64,000 bases of DNA from Notospermus geniculatus (lineage: Eukaryota; Nemertea; Pilidiophora; Heteronemertea; Lineidae). Made by a program: the position numbers and the translations under genes. Positions 24,272-39,180 of the stretch are shown here, in pieces. The notes beneath the pieces are model-generated. The model saw only the letters and a list, made by a program, of their open reading frames with translations. It did not search any database and was not told the DNA's origin. The stretch spans positions 32,743 through 96,742 of the forward strand of contig NMRB01000432.1 in NCBI GenBank assembly GCA_002633025.1, read 5' to 3'. The stretch's first letter is position 1. Each line of letters opens with the position of its first letter.

Positions 24272-24422
24272 CCTGGAGCCATATTTATGAAGCCTTCACA
24301 ACTTTGCGTTCACGCAAGTCTATTGTTTGGCTGCACATGCCCTATTGTTCACTGACTGCCTTACTATACAATAGATTTGCATGAACGCAAAGTTGCGAAG
24401 GCTTCATAAATATGGCTCCAGG
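24272..24422. repeat. Palindromic MITE, family with ATTTATGAAGCCTTC ends
   Basis: CCTGGAGCCATATTTATGAA at the left end and its reverse complement at the right end form long arms that include GCCTTCACAACTTTGCGTTC. A second member is at 60193-60320. It lies between TMEM107 exons 4 and 4b. Confidence 0.8.
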
Positions 24423-24616
24423 GGCCTTATTCACAAACCATACTTAGATTTGTGCATTCGCAGCGTCCTCTTAAACCATTAATTGTTCAGTGGTTTATGT
24501 ACAATAACTCCTGGAATGTTACGAACTGTACTGGGCCAATTTGGAAATGGTTAAGTGCTCGAAGTTTGACAAGGAACACCAGGTGCACTATGATTTCTCC
24601 TTGACTGATTCACCAG

Positions 24617-24777
24617 CTATGGCTTCACACGTCGGGGGTTGTGCTGGTTTGATGTATATCATTTGGGACCATTTGGGAGTTGGGGAAATCTGGTTGGTGA
24701 TAGGAGCATCGAACGGTATACCAGCATTCCTGGATTTGATAATCATGATCAACAAGCTGGCCATCAGGAAGGTTTAG
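24617..24777 (+). CDS. Alternative terminal exon 4b of TMEM107
   Basis: After the acceptor TGATTCACCAG the frame reads S-MASHVGGCAGLMYIIWDHLG and continues to ...IPAFLDLIIMINKLAIRKV, then TAG. It aligns along its whole length with exon 4 (SIAAHCSAAVSLTYFLFEQW ... VPGVLEIIIWIAVLGFKRRF), one residue shorter. It accepts the same phase-1 junction from exon 3 (ATC T|). Sequence identity to exon 4 is low, so this is an old duplication that has kept an open frame, a splice acceptor and a stop. It could be a mutually exclusive last exon, or the last exon of an older TMEM107 paralogue whose other exons are gone. Confidence 0.7.
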
Positions 24778-27183
24778 ACGTGAAGTCACTCGGGCTAAGG
24801 TGATGATGATACTCATTGGAAAAAACTGTTCTAAAGACTGAGGAAAACCATCAAATTAGGAGAGCATGCAGTCCAAGTATTTTGCAGCAGCTTCAACGCT
24901 AAGGGCTTCACTGAACCTTTGCACACTGTGATACTAAGCTAAGAGATGAATCTTGTCCATGGTAATGTATGTGCAGTATTTTTGTGTTCTACAAGGGTTT
25001 GAAGACAACTTTGTTCTTCAAACTGCCATGAGCCTCCTCAGCATGATGTTAATAATGCGTTAGCCAACTTTACATCTATTCGAAATCTTCCGTCCGTTTC
25101 TGTATGGCAGAAATTTCAAGGAGCTTGCATGCATTTAGAGTTCTGATAATCATTGACACTTGTTTCACGAGTCGCAATGGCCAGGAACAAGAGTATATGA
25201 CATTTAAGATAGGAATAAGTGATATTTTTAGATACAAATCTAGGTAGTGGAGTGATCATTACAATACTAGTAGGCAGTATTTTATCATGGATATCATTTT
25301 TGTTGACGGAGGTGAATAACCTTGAAATAATGCAATAGGAAATTCTGTGCTTCAATATCTGTTACAGATTTTTTATCAAATAATTCTCATTTGTTTTTGT
25401 TTGCTGTGTATACATGTACTTTAAATAACATTTTAACCGAGGAGGTGGAGGCCTGTATGTCGTGATTATGATGATACAAATGTACTTACTTTAAACAGGC
25501 AGCCTATAGCCCCTGAAAAAAAATCCTTCCTGTTTATAAAGGAAGCCATATGCATAAAACATAAGTGTAAAATTTCCCTTAAATTGTTCCCAACAAAATA
25601 TAAGAGAAATTTTACCCTTTAATAATATAAAATGAAAAGTTGTCTCCAAATTTCGCAAATTTTGAACCCCAACCGGGGTCTTCCTCAGGCACTTTCTTGG
25701 TAAGAGATTACAGAAAAGACATGTTATTGACCGTCCGTGATGAAAATTCAGGAGACTGTCCAGAAAAAAACTGCTGAATACATCTAATCTGCTGACTTGC
25801 CAAAGAAATTTAGGTTCTCTTTTCAGATTATAAATGCGTTGTAAATATCTTGCCGTGCTTTTTATGAAATTCAGAACAAAAGAAGTTGAATACTCATACT
25901 CCATGTATTATACTCTTCAGTTGACATTCAATTGATTGTAAGGTGATAAATTTCAGAAAATATTATCAAGAGATGTCAATTTCTACATAATGCAAGTACT
26001 CTGCTGAATTGCAATATGGTATTTTGGATTGCAATATATATGGTATTTTGTTAACATACATTGTAGCAAAGTTTAACTAACTCACAATTCGTTGGTTATG
26101 GCTGGGTTGACATGGAGCTACATGGTACACGGATATGCCGGCGAACAATGGTTTCACAAAGGGTTCATGACCATGAAACCTTTGTTTGCAAGCCGTGTCC
26201 GTGTAGGTGTAGCTCTATGTGAACCCGGCCTTTGGGCCGTACCTGTAAATTATCATATTTATGTTTTATAATTTAATTACACATTGGTTGAGGTTTTTTC
26301 ATCAGTTATTTTGTTCGTTCTGTTGTTCAGTTATCATGCAGGGTGACGAATAAACATGGTATTATTTCAAAATTCTTGTCGTATTTGTTCTTACTCGACA
26401 CCCACTGATCACTCCTATCAAATGTGACCCGTTCCAGCAAAAAGCAGGCACCTGTCCCAAAGCACTGGCAGTACCTTAGATTAAATTGAAGAATCGCTGT
26501 CCAGCACAAACCTGGCACCAACAGCTGATTTTGCTCACTGGCGATGAGATAGCTGTTCAGGAATCAGCAGTGTATGATGCCGTGACGTTGTTTGCCCGCG
26601 ACAGGGACGGCGACGTGACGGATCTTAAGGTCTCTAATTATTCAAAGGACTTCGCTTCAACAGCCAGAAGGGTTCTTAGCTTGGTGATTTTGAGGTACAT
26701 GTATGTTTAAGTCAGTTAAAACTAACAGACTTCAAGCCTTTGTAGACTTTTAAGCATTGTTTATTCACATGAATGTTACTAAGTCATCACTGAGATAATA
26801 GAGTAACAATTCCTTTTGGATCTCCGTCTCAGCTCAACATGCACATTGTCACATACAAAACACAAGGAATTGTTCAATAAATACAAGTATTGTATGATTA
26901 TTAACAAAATAGCATTCATTGTCCTTCAGATACGTGTAATAGAAAGAGTCCATCTTATGTCAAAGTTAGTGCACCCAAAAAACTGTCTAGTACTCCGCTC
27001 ATGATCAACACATTCAGGTGTGTTACTCGGCAAAATTTGTGCAGCGATTCCTAAAGCTAGGAATCCACTGCTGATTTTCTGCGTTGCGACTTGCTTTGCA
27101 ACCTGCCACCTGCGATTGAATACAATTGCGAGGAACTGATTCCAGTCACCGACCGATTGCCGACTGAAATTTACCACATCTTC
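24631..27183. repeat. 2.55 kb duplicated block, copy 1
   Basis: This block is near-identical to 27185-29737 at a constant offset of about 2554, apart from small indels (for example about 20 bases near 25571-25590 missing from copy 2). It includes most of exon 4b, a fold-back at 26100-26230 and a truncated MITE at its right edge. It ends at the single N at 27184. The geometry matches two overlapping contigs of different haplotypes placed end to end. Confidence 0.9.
26100..26230. repeat. Fold-back MITE, ACACGG...CCGTGT family
   Basis: The arms run from GGCTGGGTTGACATGGAGCT to the reverse complement ending GTGAACCCGGCC. The core contains AACAATGGTTTCACAAAGGG. The same element recurs at 28654-28784, and a relative is at 35935-36059. 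Confidence 0.75.
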
Positions 27184-27184
27184 N

Positions 27185-27332
27185 CGTCGGGGGTTGTGCT
27201 GGTTTGATGTATATCATTTGGGATCACTTGGGAGTTGGGGAAATCTGGTTGGTGATAGGAGCATCGAACGGTATACCAGCATTCCTGGATTTGATAATCA
27301 TGATCAACAAGCTGGCCATCAGGAAGGTTTAG
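27185..27332 (+). pseudogene. Truncated second copy of TMEM107 exon 4b
   Basis: The frame starting in VGGCAGLMYIIWDHLG continues to NKLAIRKV and TAG, as in 24617-24777, but the acceptor and the first codons are cut off by the N at 27184. The protein is unchanged where it can be compared. Most likely it is the other allele of exon 4b, not a separate exon. Confidence 0.7.
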
Positions 27333-28653
27333 ACGTGAAGTCACGTGGGATAAGGATTCCTTTATGATGGTACTCATTGGAAAAAAACTGTGTTCTAAAG
27401 ACAGAGGAAAACCATCAAATTAGGAGAGCATGCAGTCCAAGTATTTTGCAGCAGCTTCAACGCTAAGGGCTTCACTGAACCTTTGCACACTGTGATACTA
27501 AGCTAAGAGATGAATCTTGTCCATGGTAATGTATGTGCAGTATTTTTGTGTTCTACAAGGTTTGAAGACAACTTTGTTCTTCAAATTGCCATGAGCCTCC
27601 TCAGCATGATGTTAATAATGCGTTAGCCAACTTTACATCTATTCGAAATCTTCCGTCCGTTTCTGTATGGCAGAAATTTCAAGGAGCTTGCATGCATTTA
27701 GAGTTCTGATAATCATTGACACTTGTTTCACGAGTCACAATGGCCAGGAACATGAGTGTATGACATTTAAGATAGGAATAAGTGATATTTTTAGATACAA
27801 ATCTAGGTAGTGGAGTGATCATTACAATACTAGTAGGCAGTATTTTATCATGGATATCATTTTTGTTGACGGAGGTGAATAACCTTGAAATAATGCAATA
27901 GGAAATTCTGTGCTTCGATATCTGTTCCAGACAGATTTTTTATCAAATAATTCTCATTCGTTTTTGTTTGCTGTGTATACATGTACTTTAAATAACATTT
28001 TAACCGAAGAGATGGAGGCCTGTATGTTGTGATTATGATGATACAAATGTACTTACTCAAAATAGGCAGTCTATAGCCCCTGAAAAAAATCCTTCCTGTT
28101 CATAAAGGAAGCCATATGCATAAAACATAAGTGCAACAAAATATAAGAGAAATTTTACCCTTTAATAATATAAAACGAAAAGTTGTCTCCAAATTTCGCA
28201 AATTTTGAACCCCAACCGGGGTCTTCCTCAGGCACTTTCTTGGTAAGAGATTACAGAAAAGACATGTTATTGACCGTCCGTGATGAAGATTCAGGAGACT
28301 GTCCAGAGAAAAACTGCTGAATACATCTAATCTGCTGACTTGCCAAAGAAATTTTAGGTTCTCTTTTCAGATTATAAATGCGTTGTAAATATCTTGCCAT
28401 GCTTTTTATGAAGTTCAGAACAAAGAAGATGAATACTCATACTCCATGTATTATACTCTATACTCTTCAGTTGACATTCAATTGATTGTAAGGTGATAAA
28501 TATCAGAAAATATTATCAAGAAATGTCAATTTGTACATTACGTGATGCAAGTACTCTGCTGGATTGCAATATGGTATTTTGGATTGCAATATGGTATATG
28601 GGATTTTGTTAACATACATTGTAGCAAAGTTTAACTCACAATTCGTTGGTTAT

Positions 28654-28784
28654 GGCCGCGTTCACATGGAGGTACATGGTACACGGATATGCCGGCGAAC
28701 AATGGCTTCACAAAGGGTTCATGACCATGAAACCTTTGTTTGCAAGCAGTGTCCGTGTAGGTGTAGCTCTATGTGAACCCGGCC
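28654..28784. repeat. Second copy of the 26100-26230 fold-back
   Basis: It occupies the same place in the duplicated block and differs by a few substitutions. The reading GGCCGCGTTCACATGGAG pairs better with its right arm than copy 1 does. Confidence 0.75.
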
Positions 28785-29604
28785 TTTGGGCCGTACCTGT
28801 AAATTATCATATTTATGTTTTATAATTTAATTACAAATTGGTTGAGGTTTTTTCATCAGTTATTTTGTTCGTTCTGTTGTTCAGTTATCATGCAGGGTGA
28901 CGAATAAACATGGTATTATTTCAAAATTCTTGTCGTATTTGTTCTTACTCGACACCCACTGATCACTCCTATCAAATGTGACCCGTTCCAGCAAAAAGCA
29001 GGCACCTGTCCCAAAGCACTGGCAGTACCTTAGATTAAATTGAAGAATCGCTGTCCAGCACAAACCTGGCACCAACAGCTGATTTTGCTCACTGGCGATG
29101 AGATAGCTGTTCAGGAATCAGCAGTGTATGATGCCGTGACGTTGTTTGCCCGCGACAGGGACGGCGACGTGACGGATCTTAAGGTCTCTAATTATTCAAA
29201 GGACTTCGCTTCAACAGCCAGAAGGGTTCTTAGCTTGGTGATTTTGAGGTACATGTATGTTTAAGTCAGTTAAAACTAACAGACTTCAAGCCTTTGTAGA
29301 CTTTTAAGCATTGTTTATTCACATGAATGTTACTAAGTCATCACTGAGATAATAGAGTAACAATTCCTTTTGGATCTCCGTCTCAGCTCAACATGCACAT
29401 TGTCACATACAAAACACAAGGAATTGTTTAATAAATACAAGTATTGTATGATTATTAACAAAATAGCATTCATTGTCCTTCAGATACGTGTAATAGAAAG
29501 AGTCCATCTTATGTCAAAGTTAGTGCAACTGAAAAACTGTCTAGTACTCCACCTATGATCAACAGGTTGATGTGTGTTACTCGGCAAAACTTCTGTAGCG
29601 ATTC

Positions 29605-29847
29605 CTAAAGCTAGGAATCCACTGCTGATTTTCTGTGTTGCGACTTGCTTTGCAAACTGCCACCAGCGGCTGAATACGATTGCAAGGAACTGACACCGGT
29701 CGCCGACCGATTGCCGACTGAAACTGACATCTTCCCCATTGGTGGAAATCACGTCTAGCGAGTCCACTACGGCGATCAGGTGCCCAGTTGCAAAGCAAGT
29801 CCCACTGCAAAATCAGATTGAAAATCAATGGTGAATTCCTAGCTTTA
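29605..29847. repeat. MITE with AAAGCTAGGAATCCAC ends
   Basis: Left end AAAGCTAGGAATCCAC and right end GTGAATTCCTAGCTTTA are inverted repeats. Inside them, TTGCGACTTGCTTTGCAA mirrors TTGCAAAGCAAGTCCCA. A truncated copy ends at the N at 27184. Confidence 0.7.
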
Positions 29848-29878
29848 GTACTCGCGCTAAGATTGCCCATAGCATTCC

Positions 29879-30146
29879 AGGCCTTTATATTCCCCCAAAT
29901 TAACGACGTTTAACGTCGGAGCCCAAATTAAGGGCACCCAAATTTGAGTCTTGTTTAACATCTAAATGGGAATCTCAGATGCCTGGAAATGGTGTCTTTC
30001 ATCCTCTATTTTCCAAAAATTTTCGAATGAGGGAGGGAACCCCCCACCCCGCGCTCCCCCTGATCGTGCCTTCGGCGCTCTGATGGGGACTTTGGCCCAA
30101 TACCACCGTAAACAGAAATAGCCCAAATTAGGGAATATAAAGGCCT
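29879..30146. repeat. MITE with AGGCCTTTATATTCCC ends
   Basis: AGGCCTTTATATTCCC on the left matches the reverse complement of GGGAATATAAAGGCCT on the right. The interior is GC-rich with C runs and has no gene. It lies just right of the previous MITE. Confidence 0.75.
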
Positions 30147-31207
30147 GCATTCTGTGGCTGAGTTACCAGACAGAGCTATCGTAACATCTTGAAATCGTAG
30201 CCTGGATGATATTAGACAGATTCTCTTGTTTGAGGTCTTATGTGTGATTCCCAGAGCATCCTGGGTACCTATAAAGCATCCCTTGTTGTAAAGCTTCCCT
30301 TTGTAGTAAATTTCTTAAAGTTTGATCGAGTTATAAGGCCTACTTTAGATCAATGCTAACCTTGACACAAGATGCCTGACCCCTCCAGTCTCTGTACCTA
30401 CATATGTGGTATCAGTGACCTATAAATGATTTGAATGGGTAGAGCAGTCAGATGGATTTTTGCGCCAGTTGTACAAAATTCAGACCGAAAATCCCACAAA
30501 AAATTGCGAATCCTTGATATAACGCGGCAAGAAGGAACGGTATCTTTTGCTCCAGGGAAAACATGAACCATTATCAAAACCAACACTCTCCCAGTTCAAA
30601 TGAAATGGAAGACTGTCAAGTTGACATCATCATTGAGAAAAGTTTTCCAGTCAAGCTGGACAAGCATACTTAGCATGGAAACTTTAAGCTCCCCCATTTT
30701 ACAACATTTTGAGTAATTTTAAACTTGCCTTTTATGTTTTCAGAGGAATTAAGTACACTGAACAGCTTAACCAATACGTCAAATGTCGACTGCACTGAAA
30801 GCTTGGGCCAACGATTCCCCCAGGGACAGAACAAATGTAGGCCTACATGTACCACGTAACCACTTGATGATACACAAGTTTTTTTTTTGTGTATTTTATA
30901 CAAAGATTTATTCATATTTACATGAAAATAATGAAGTGTATAATTAAGACTAATTACAAATGTAAGAATTATAATAAGACGAACAGAATTCTTATACGGG
31001 TTCAACCAACTTTGTGTAGCAATATGCCCCATGTAAAAAATTGCTCCACACATCGAAATAAAACGAAAATGAAAACATAAGTGATCATCAACATTATTGA
31101 TCACCAGTGACATTAAGAGGAACAAATTTTCCTTGAACATGAGATTTACGCTACAAGCGACGAACACTTCTCTCAAACCCTTTCACTACATCAACACTTG
31201 ATAGACC

Positions 31208-31441
31208 ATTCTCAAATTGACGTAAACGATAAAGATCTGCGCACTTCCACCGCAATCTCAACCACAACCTCGATCTGAAGACGAATGACGTGACGCAGAC
31301 AACCGCACGACAGTGACTTCGAAGACGTTGCGTCAGAGTCGACCATCGCTGAATCATGGATTGCGTCACGTCACCTGGTTTCAGATCGAGGTTGTGGTTG
31401 CAATTTCAGCGAAGTGCGCAGATCTGCTAATTTGAGAATCA
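31208..31441. repeat. Inverted-repeat element
   Basis: CATTCTCAAATT on the left and AATTTGAGAAT on the right, plus AGATCTGCGCACTTC and AACCACAACCTCGATCTGA facing their reverse complements, form arms of about 75 bp. The interior is non-coding. Confidence 0.75.
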
Positions 31442-31585
31442 TCTATTCAAGTCTATCAAATAAATGACCTGTGAGTGTTGGACTTTGCCAATTTTTACTC
31501 GATCTCCAAACACTGAAACAAAAATACGGGCAACTGATAAATCCTACAGACAAGTCCAGGTGACTCGTGTTTGTAACAACACACA

Positions 31586-31621
31586 NNNNNNNNNNNNNNN
31601 NNNNNNNNNNNNNNNNNNNNN
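31586..31621. other. Assembly gap (36 N)
   Basis: A run of 36 N is followed by nine C. The poly-C tract probably defeated sequencing. ORFs read across it are meaningless. Confidence 0.95.
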
Positions 31622-34315
31622 CCCCCCCCCATGAACAATGCTGGACAAGCAACCGAAGGAAATACCATAAGGATACACGAAAACTGATGTCTTTTCAAAT
31701 TCTGACAAAACCCTCCAGACATTTCACAAACTCTATAAACTTGGTTCAATATGAGCCTCTTCTGAAAATAACTGAAATGGACTTGATGAACACATACCAA
31801 ATATGAAGTAAAACATGACTCTACGATTGGGTGACGTCAAAGTCCAGGTATTATGCAATAATTTACACAGATTTCTACTGCCAACACCAACTTTGAATTC
31901 GCCCAATGATCCAGCACCAACAATTCGATAATTTAGCGTCACATATCGCATTAGATAAATGGCGGTAAATAAGGAATAGTCAACACTGCCCTAGCGAAAA
32001 ATTATCAACACCCCTTCATTCAGGGAAAATAATTGACTACAGCATAGTTTTACGAAAACTCCACAACATATACTCCGGATTTTTGCACTGGAGATTACTA
32101 TTGTAGAGCACAGACGAAAAAATAACACTGAATGAAAGAAGTGATAAACGAAACGAAACGTATCTAGAAAGTATTCGATGAAAGTGCAAGGGTGATCCTA
32201 TTCTGTGCAGTAAGACCCACGATGCAGGAGGAATCGCAACCCTCAGTGGCGCAGTGCCCAGCGTGGCATACGAAGCTTACTACATATAACACCACATGGT
32301 CAATAATGTAGCACAGCACCCGAACTGATCAGTCGAGATCAAAACCCAAAATCAATGGCGTCTACGCCAGCCGGAACAGCCAAAGCAAAGCTCTCTACTG
32401 AACACAACCATTACATCATCAACTCCACATCTACGAAGGACTCTCAGGGCTGAGTACCGGTAGCTAGCTTTTTGGGGGGCGGCCACAGCTGCACGTTTTG
32501 CCAAAATCTGCATGGAAAACATGTTTTTCGGTGATGTTTGTGGGCACCCCCTCCCCCAAATATGCTAGCCACGGCCGTGTACAGCGTGGACTACCTTCAG
32601 CCATCAAGCGAACAATCATGATACTTCTCCAAGTTAAAGTACCTGCATCAGATCCTTCCTTAAACTTGTACTTTGTGGAGAAGAGCCAACCAAACATACC
32701 ATGTCAGACTCTATTCAATACCAGCAGTCGCAGTTTCCACTTCCCGTGCCACAAGCCATGCAACAGCCATTCTCCTGAACCTCATCCAAAGAGAGGCCTG
32801 CAGAAAGCAACGACCTAACGCTTCAACAAGAATGTGCCGACAGCAATTAAAATGTACCTCGTTCGAATAAACTTTGGTCCCACACACAAGGGAGTTTGAA
32901 TTCATCGTCATGACACTGCTTGTTTATTAGTCACCAGCACTGCTGGACGGTAAAAGCAGGAAGAAGTGATGTTACGACTTTATTCGTTTGCAAGCGAGGG
33001 AATGAACACTACTCTACATGAATACCAGTCAGTTATGATGCCACTGAAGCACCATAGGGATGGGGCAAGTGATCATCAGACTCTAACCTCTGCTACACTG
33101 TGCTAGAAACTTGGAATCTGCAGTGAATTTCAATGACTTCCACCAAATTTCAGAATTTCACGGTCAATTTTACTGATTTGTTGGCCGGACGGGGTGCGTG
33201 TACCAGATGCACCCCCTGGATCCACGCCTGAGATGTGTCCATAAGAAAGGTTCCACTGTCCGCCATGGGTGCCACCCGATTATTGGCACTTCATCCACTT
33301 CCGAAACATTTGACATTGCTGACTAAGCAAGGATATGGAACAGCCAAACAGTATACGTCGATGACATATATGATGATCATTATGCGCGGAAAAAAATTTC
33401 CCAGGAAAACAATCTGACGCCTAATTGATCATTTTCTTCCGAATTATCTCTATCATGTGGGGATCAGCTGACCCAGTTAGGACATGTTTTTGTTTTTGTT
33501 TTTAAGTTACATTACAAGCCTATATTTGTCTGCATTTTTTCATTTCCTGTCATGAAATGTCATAGGCCTACTTCAAGTTACATGTACTTATTTAAATACT
33601 TAAATACGTGGTTTCCTGTTCAGACACAGTTCAAACCAGGCTGAACCCTGAATTCTGGTGATATTCACTCTCAGAGAGAACTCAACGCTTCACTTTAACT
33701 CCCAAGCGACCACATAACAAGACACTACTGTCCACAGAACTGCGATCAAAATATGAGATTATAACGAAAAACAAAATAAGTGACACACGTGTACCAAGGC
33801 TTTGTCAGCGCCCGTTACAATCTTTGGGTAATAATACTGTACATTTTCTCCACAGGCCACAGGTTTTACTGGACATGTCGGACAGTTAGATTGTTACAAT
33901 AACGATATCATTAAATAACCAGACCTGATCATGACCAGGTTGTAGATGTCACAATCCTTTTTCAACTGGACAGCCGTATCTTCATTGATAAAGAAGTTCA
34001 TTTAGACAAAATATCTGATTGCGATGAAGACACAAATCCAGGAAATATGGGACTGCATGCAGTGTTATATCTGCACCCTCTTGAAGTCCAGCCCGTGTCT
34101 ACCTAGAATGATTGTAAATCAACAAACGTGTGCACTTCTGTAAGGTCAGAGGTCACAAGCTGAAGTAATCGACACCACATTCCTCTAGCTGTTCCTCTTT
34201 CCACTTCCAAGTAGTTGATCTCTCAGCAATGTTGGTCGCTCCAACGGTACTTCGGTGTAAGCAGAAGTCTCTCTTTAAAACTTAAATAATTAATTTACTA
34301 GGGAGTCCATGTGTC

Positions 34316-36699
<2,384 letters not shown>

Positions 36700-37120
36700 C
36701 TAGAATCCCATAATACCCGGAGGGCGGTGCGTTTTATCATCACACTAGCCAGAAACTGATCTGTAATCAGCAACAATATTGTACCCTCAGGTGTACAAGT
36801 GATAAGCTTCGACAGCTCCGATTACATACCTGAGTGACATTACCAGACAATGTCATAAAATGTCAACTGTGCATGCATCAAAATACTGCAAGTATGTGTC
36901 AGCTTTAAATATCACAATCAAGATCAATGAGATTACGGTTTTTGACAAGAATGTTAAGAATGCACAGGACAGTCTGTCTACTCTAAAGCCTTTGTTTATT
37001 TTTTTGTTTGGTTCAGGTAGGAACGATGGATCCGTATCCGGTTCCGCCACTTTCCCCTTCCTCTAGCCTCTGCTGGGTCCAGAGAACCCTCTCAATACCA
37101 TGGCTAACATTCCTACATTA

Positions 37121-37513
37121 GGCCTAAAAAAATAAATGTCTTGTTTCGGGTCAGCCGACCGACCCTCCTGAAAATGCCCCGACCCTAAAATTTTTTTCCA
37201 AACCTAGAAAAAATAAAACTAAAAAATCACACAATAATACTGTTTTTTCAATTAAAACTTTCAAAAAATGACAAGAGAACAACAAATGAAGAAGGAACAT
37301 TCATGACATGGCAGAATCTACAGCTCTTCCTAGGCCCCCTATGTTACAGATCAGTTCCACTTCGTTATTTCAGCTGACATTTCCTATTTTACACACAGTT
37401 TTTCAAGCAAACTTTGGGAAAAAATTTGTAAAAAATAAAATTTTATTCCGACCGACCGACCCTAATTTTTCAAACTGACATGACCCGAAACAAGACATTT
37501 TTTTTTTTAGGCC
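37121..37513. mobile_element. Non-autonomous element, TTGTTTCGGGTCA inverted ends
   Basis: GGCCTAAAAAAATAAATGTC on the left and its near reverse complement on the right, continuing with TTGTTTCGGGTCA/TGACCCGAAACAA. The subterminal GACCGACCGACCC blocks are direct repeats near both ends. It is flanked by TTA on both sides. AT-rich interior, no ORF. Confidence 0.8.
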
Positions 37514-38006
37514 TTATGAGTACAATCAGTATGCAGATTGGAAAATGAACTCTACACCCATTTCCTAGGAAAGAATTTTCCAATCTCATTCATGATTAGC
37601 CTTCGGCCAGTCAACGATAAAACCTGGGTCAACACGGGCTACCTTCAGAGACCTACATGTGTGCATCAGTAGGTGTACACAGCAAACTTTGCCACAATGA
37701 CCCTTCCAAGGTAAAACTACAAATTAGCAATTAAAATGACCTCATGCTGTGAGTCATCAGCCAAAGGTACATACTCTACACAGGACAAGGAACGGTGACC
37801 TATAGTGCATAGGCAGTATTATCTATTATTTTATACATACACGTGTTCCATACTTTTAGGCCTCTCGAAGCCACTTCAACAAAGGATGAAATCGAACTGA
37901 GCCAGAGGCAGTCAAGTTCAAAATAGCAGCCCACTGTCACAAGACAACATGCCTCAATGCATTACCCAGTGTGGACCAAAACAACTGTCCCACAAAGCAC
38001 TGACTA

Positions 38007-38156
38007 AAGGCCAATTCATACTTCTCTATTTTGCGCTTTGCACTTGTCCGTTCCCTATGTAAATGTGATACCAAAAATAAAATTACTTTTTCTACCACAC
38101 ATCCACATAGGAAACGGACACGCACAAAACACAAAGTATGAATCTATCTTAGGCCT
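38007..38156. repeat. Fold-back element
   Basis: The arms share AATTCATACTT / AAGTATGAAT and CTTGTCCGTTCCCTATGT against ACATAGGAAACGGAC, with an AT-rich loop. Non-coding. Confidence 0.7.
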
Positions 38157-38561
38157 CCCGTAGTACAACACAAACTACAAATTGAGAGGCCTACCAAGCT
38201 AGCTATAAATAATAGTGTACAATAAATAATGCAGAAGTCGGTTGGCCTACTCAAGACCAGGAAGGAAGAAAACAATGACACTGTCACGGACAGCGATTTT
38301 ATTATCAACGCTTTGACAACCTTGCCAGTTTATCATCGATGTCGGCACCAATATTTTATAACAACACACCAGTTTTAATCCTGAATGTTCCTGGACAAAA
38401 TAGTCTTATTGAAAAATTTAAGCGAAGCCACTCAGTCTCCCTCTCTCCTCTTCTTCATCAGATTCAGTTGAGTTTTGCGGCAATGCCAAGACTGACAGAC
38501 AGAAACGAGAGCAGCAGCAATCAGCAGCAGCGGTGGCACGTGCAAATGCAGTATTTTCAGC

Positions 38562-39034
38562 GGTCGTACTAAAGACCGACAAGGACCAAGAAGGAACGAC
38601 AAGTTGTTTAAGTGACCGACAAGTAGGACAAAAAACAAATTTACATTTGATTTTCTTTTTGTTTCAGGATCCAATGCTTGTTTACCACTATATTTATGAA
38701 TTTCAACTCAAAACACCCACAAGTACCCGAGAAAATGAAGCTTTTATCTACCGACAAGTCCGAGGTGCCAATCAACACAGCCCGGCCGAGTCCTGGTTTT
38801 CGTAGCAACCGACCGCGGCCGGTCGGACTTGTTTGTCATTGTCGGTAGATAAAAGCTTCATTTTCTCGGGTACTTGTGGGTGTTTTGAGTTGAAATTCAT
38901 AAATATAGTGGTAAACAAGCATTGGATCCTGAAACAAAAAGAAAATCAAATGTAAATTTGTTTTTTGTCCTACTTGTCGGTCACTTAAACAACTTGTCGG
39001 TCCTTCTTGGTCCTTGTCGGTCTTTAGTACGACC
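38562..39034. repeat. Long fold-back with 196 bp near-perfect arms
   Basis: Arms 38562-38757 and 38839-39034 are reverse complements in constant register with very few mismatches; the loop is 81 bases. The arms carry several copies of CCGACAAG. If transcribed, they would form a double-stranded RNA stem of nearly 200 bp. No ORF is meaningful. Confidence 0.92.
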
Positions 39035-39159
39035 CATTTTCAGCAATGTGCCGCACCGCAGCCTGTACGCAGCCTGAACCCATTAAATTATCACTGAAAG
39101 CCAACAGTAGGCCTAGTTCTCTTAAGATATTGGAGGCTCTGACATGTCTGACAGGTCAG

Positions 39160-39180
39160 TGTACTGTACTGTACTGTACA
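39160..39180. repeat. Short (GTACT)n microsatellite
   Basis: About four copies of GTACT. Nearby sequence to about 39260 is enriched in TACA/TGTAC words. Confidence 0.7.

Larger units (their letters stand above)
27185..29737. repeat. 2.55 kb duplicated block, copy 2
   Basis: This block repeats 24631-27183. It starts immediately after the N at 27184, 14 bases into exon 4b, and continues without a break into unique sequence to the right. The right end of copy 1 corresponds to an interior position here. That pattern is expected for an unmerged overlap rather than a natural tandem duplication. Confidence 0.9.
30147..34315. other. No recognised gene; right part may be the CDC42 3' UTR
   Basis: No ORF here resembles a known family, including the 168-codon minus ORF at 30670-31176. 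It contains a MITE (31208-31441) and the only multi-base N gap (31586-31621), which is followed by a C run. AATAAA on the minus strand near 32927 and elsewhere could end CDC42 transcripts, but which is used cannot be told. Confidence 0.5.

Noticed and set aside
26486-26710. 74-codon ORF conserved at 29040-29264
   Set aside because: Conservation is only due to the duplicated (probably allelic) block; no independent support.
30670-31176. 168-codon minus-strand ORF, the longest open frame in its region
   Set aside because: AT-rich sequence giving a Phe/Leu/Ile-rich product without motif, splice sites or resemblance; it overlaps no known gene.
31443-31806. ORFs running through the N gap
   Set aside because: They contain 13 unknown residues from the N run; meaningless.
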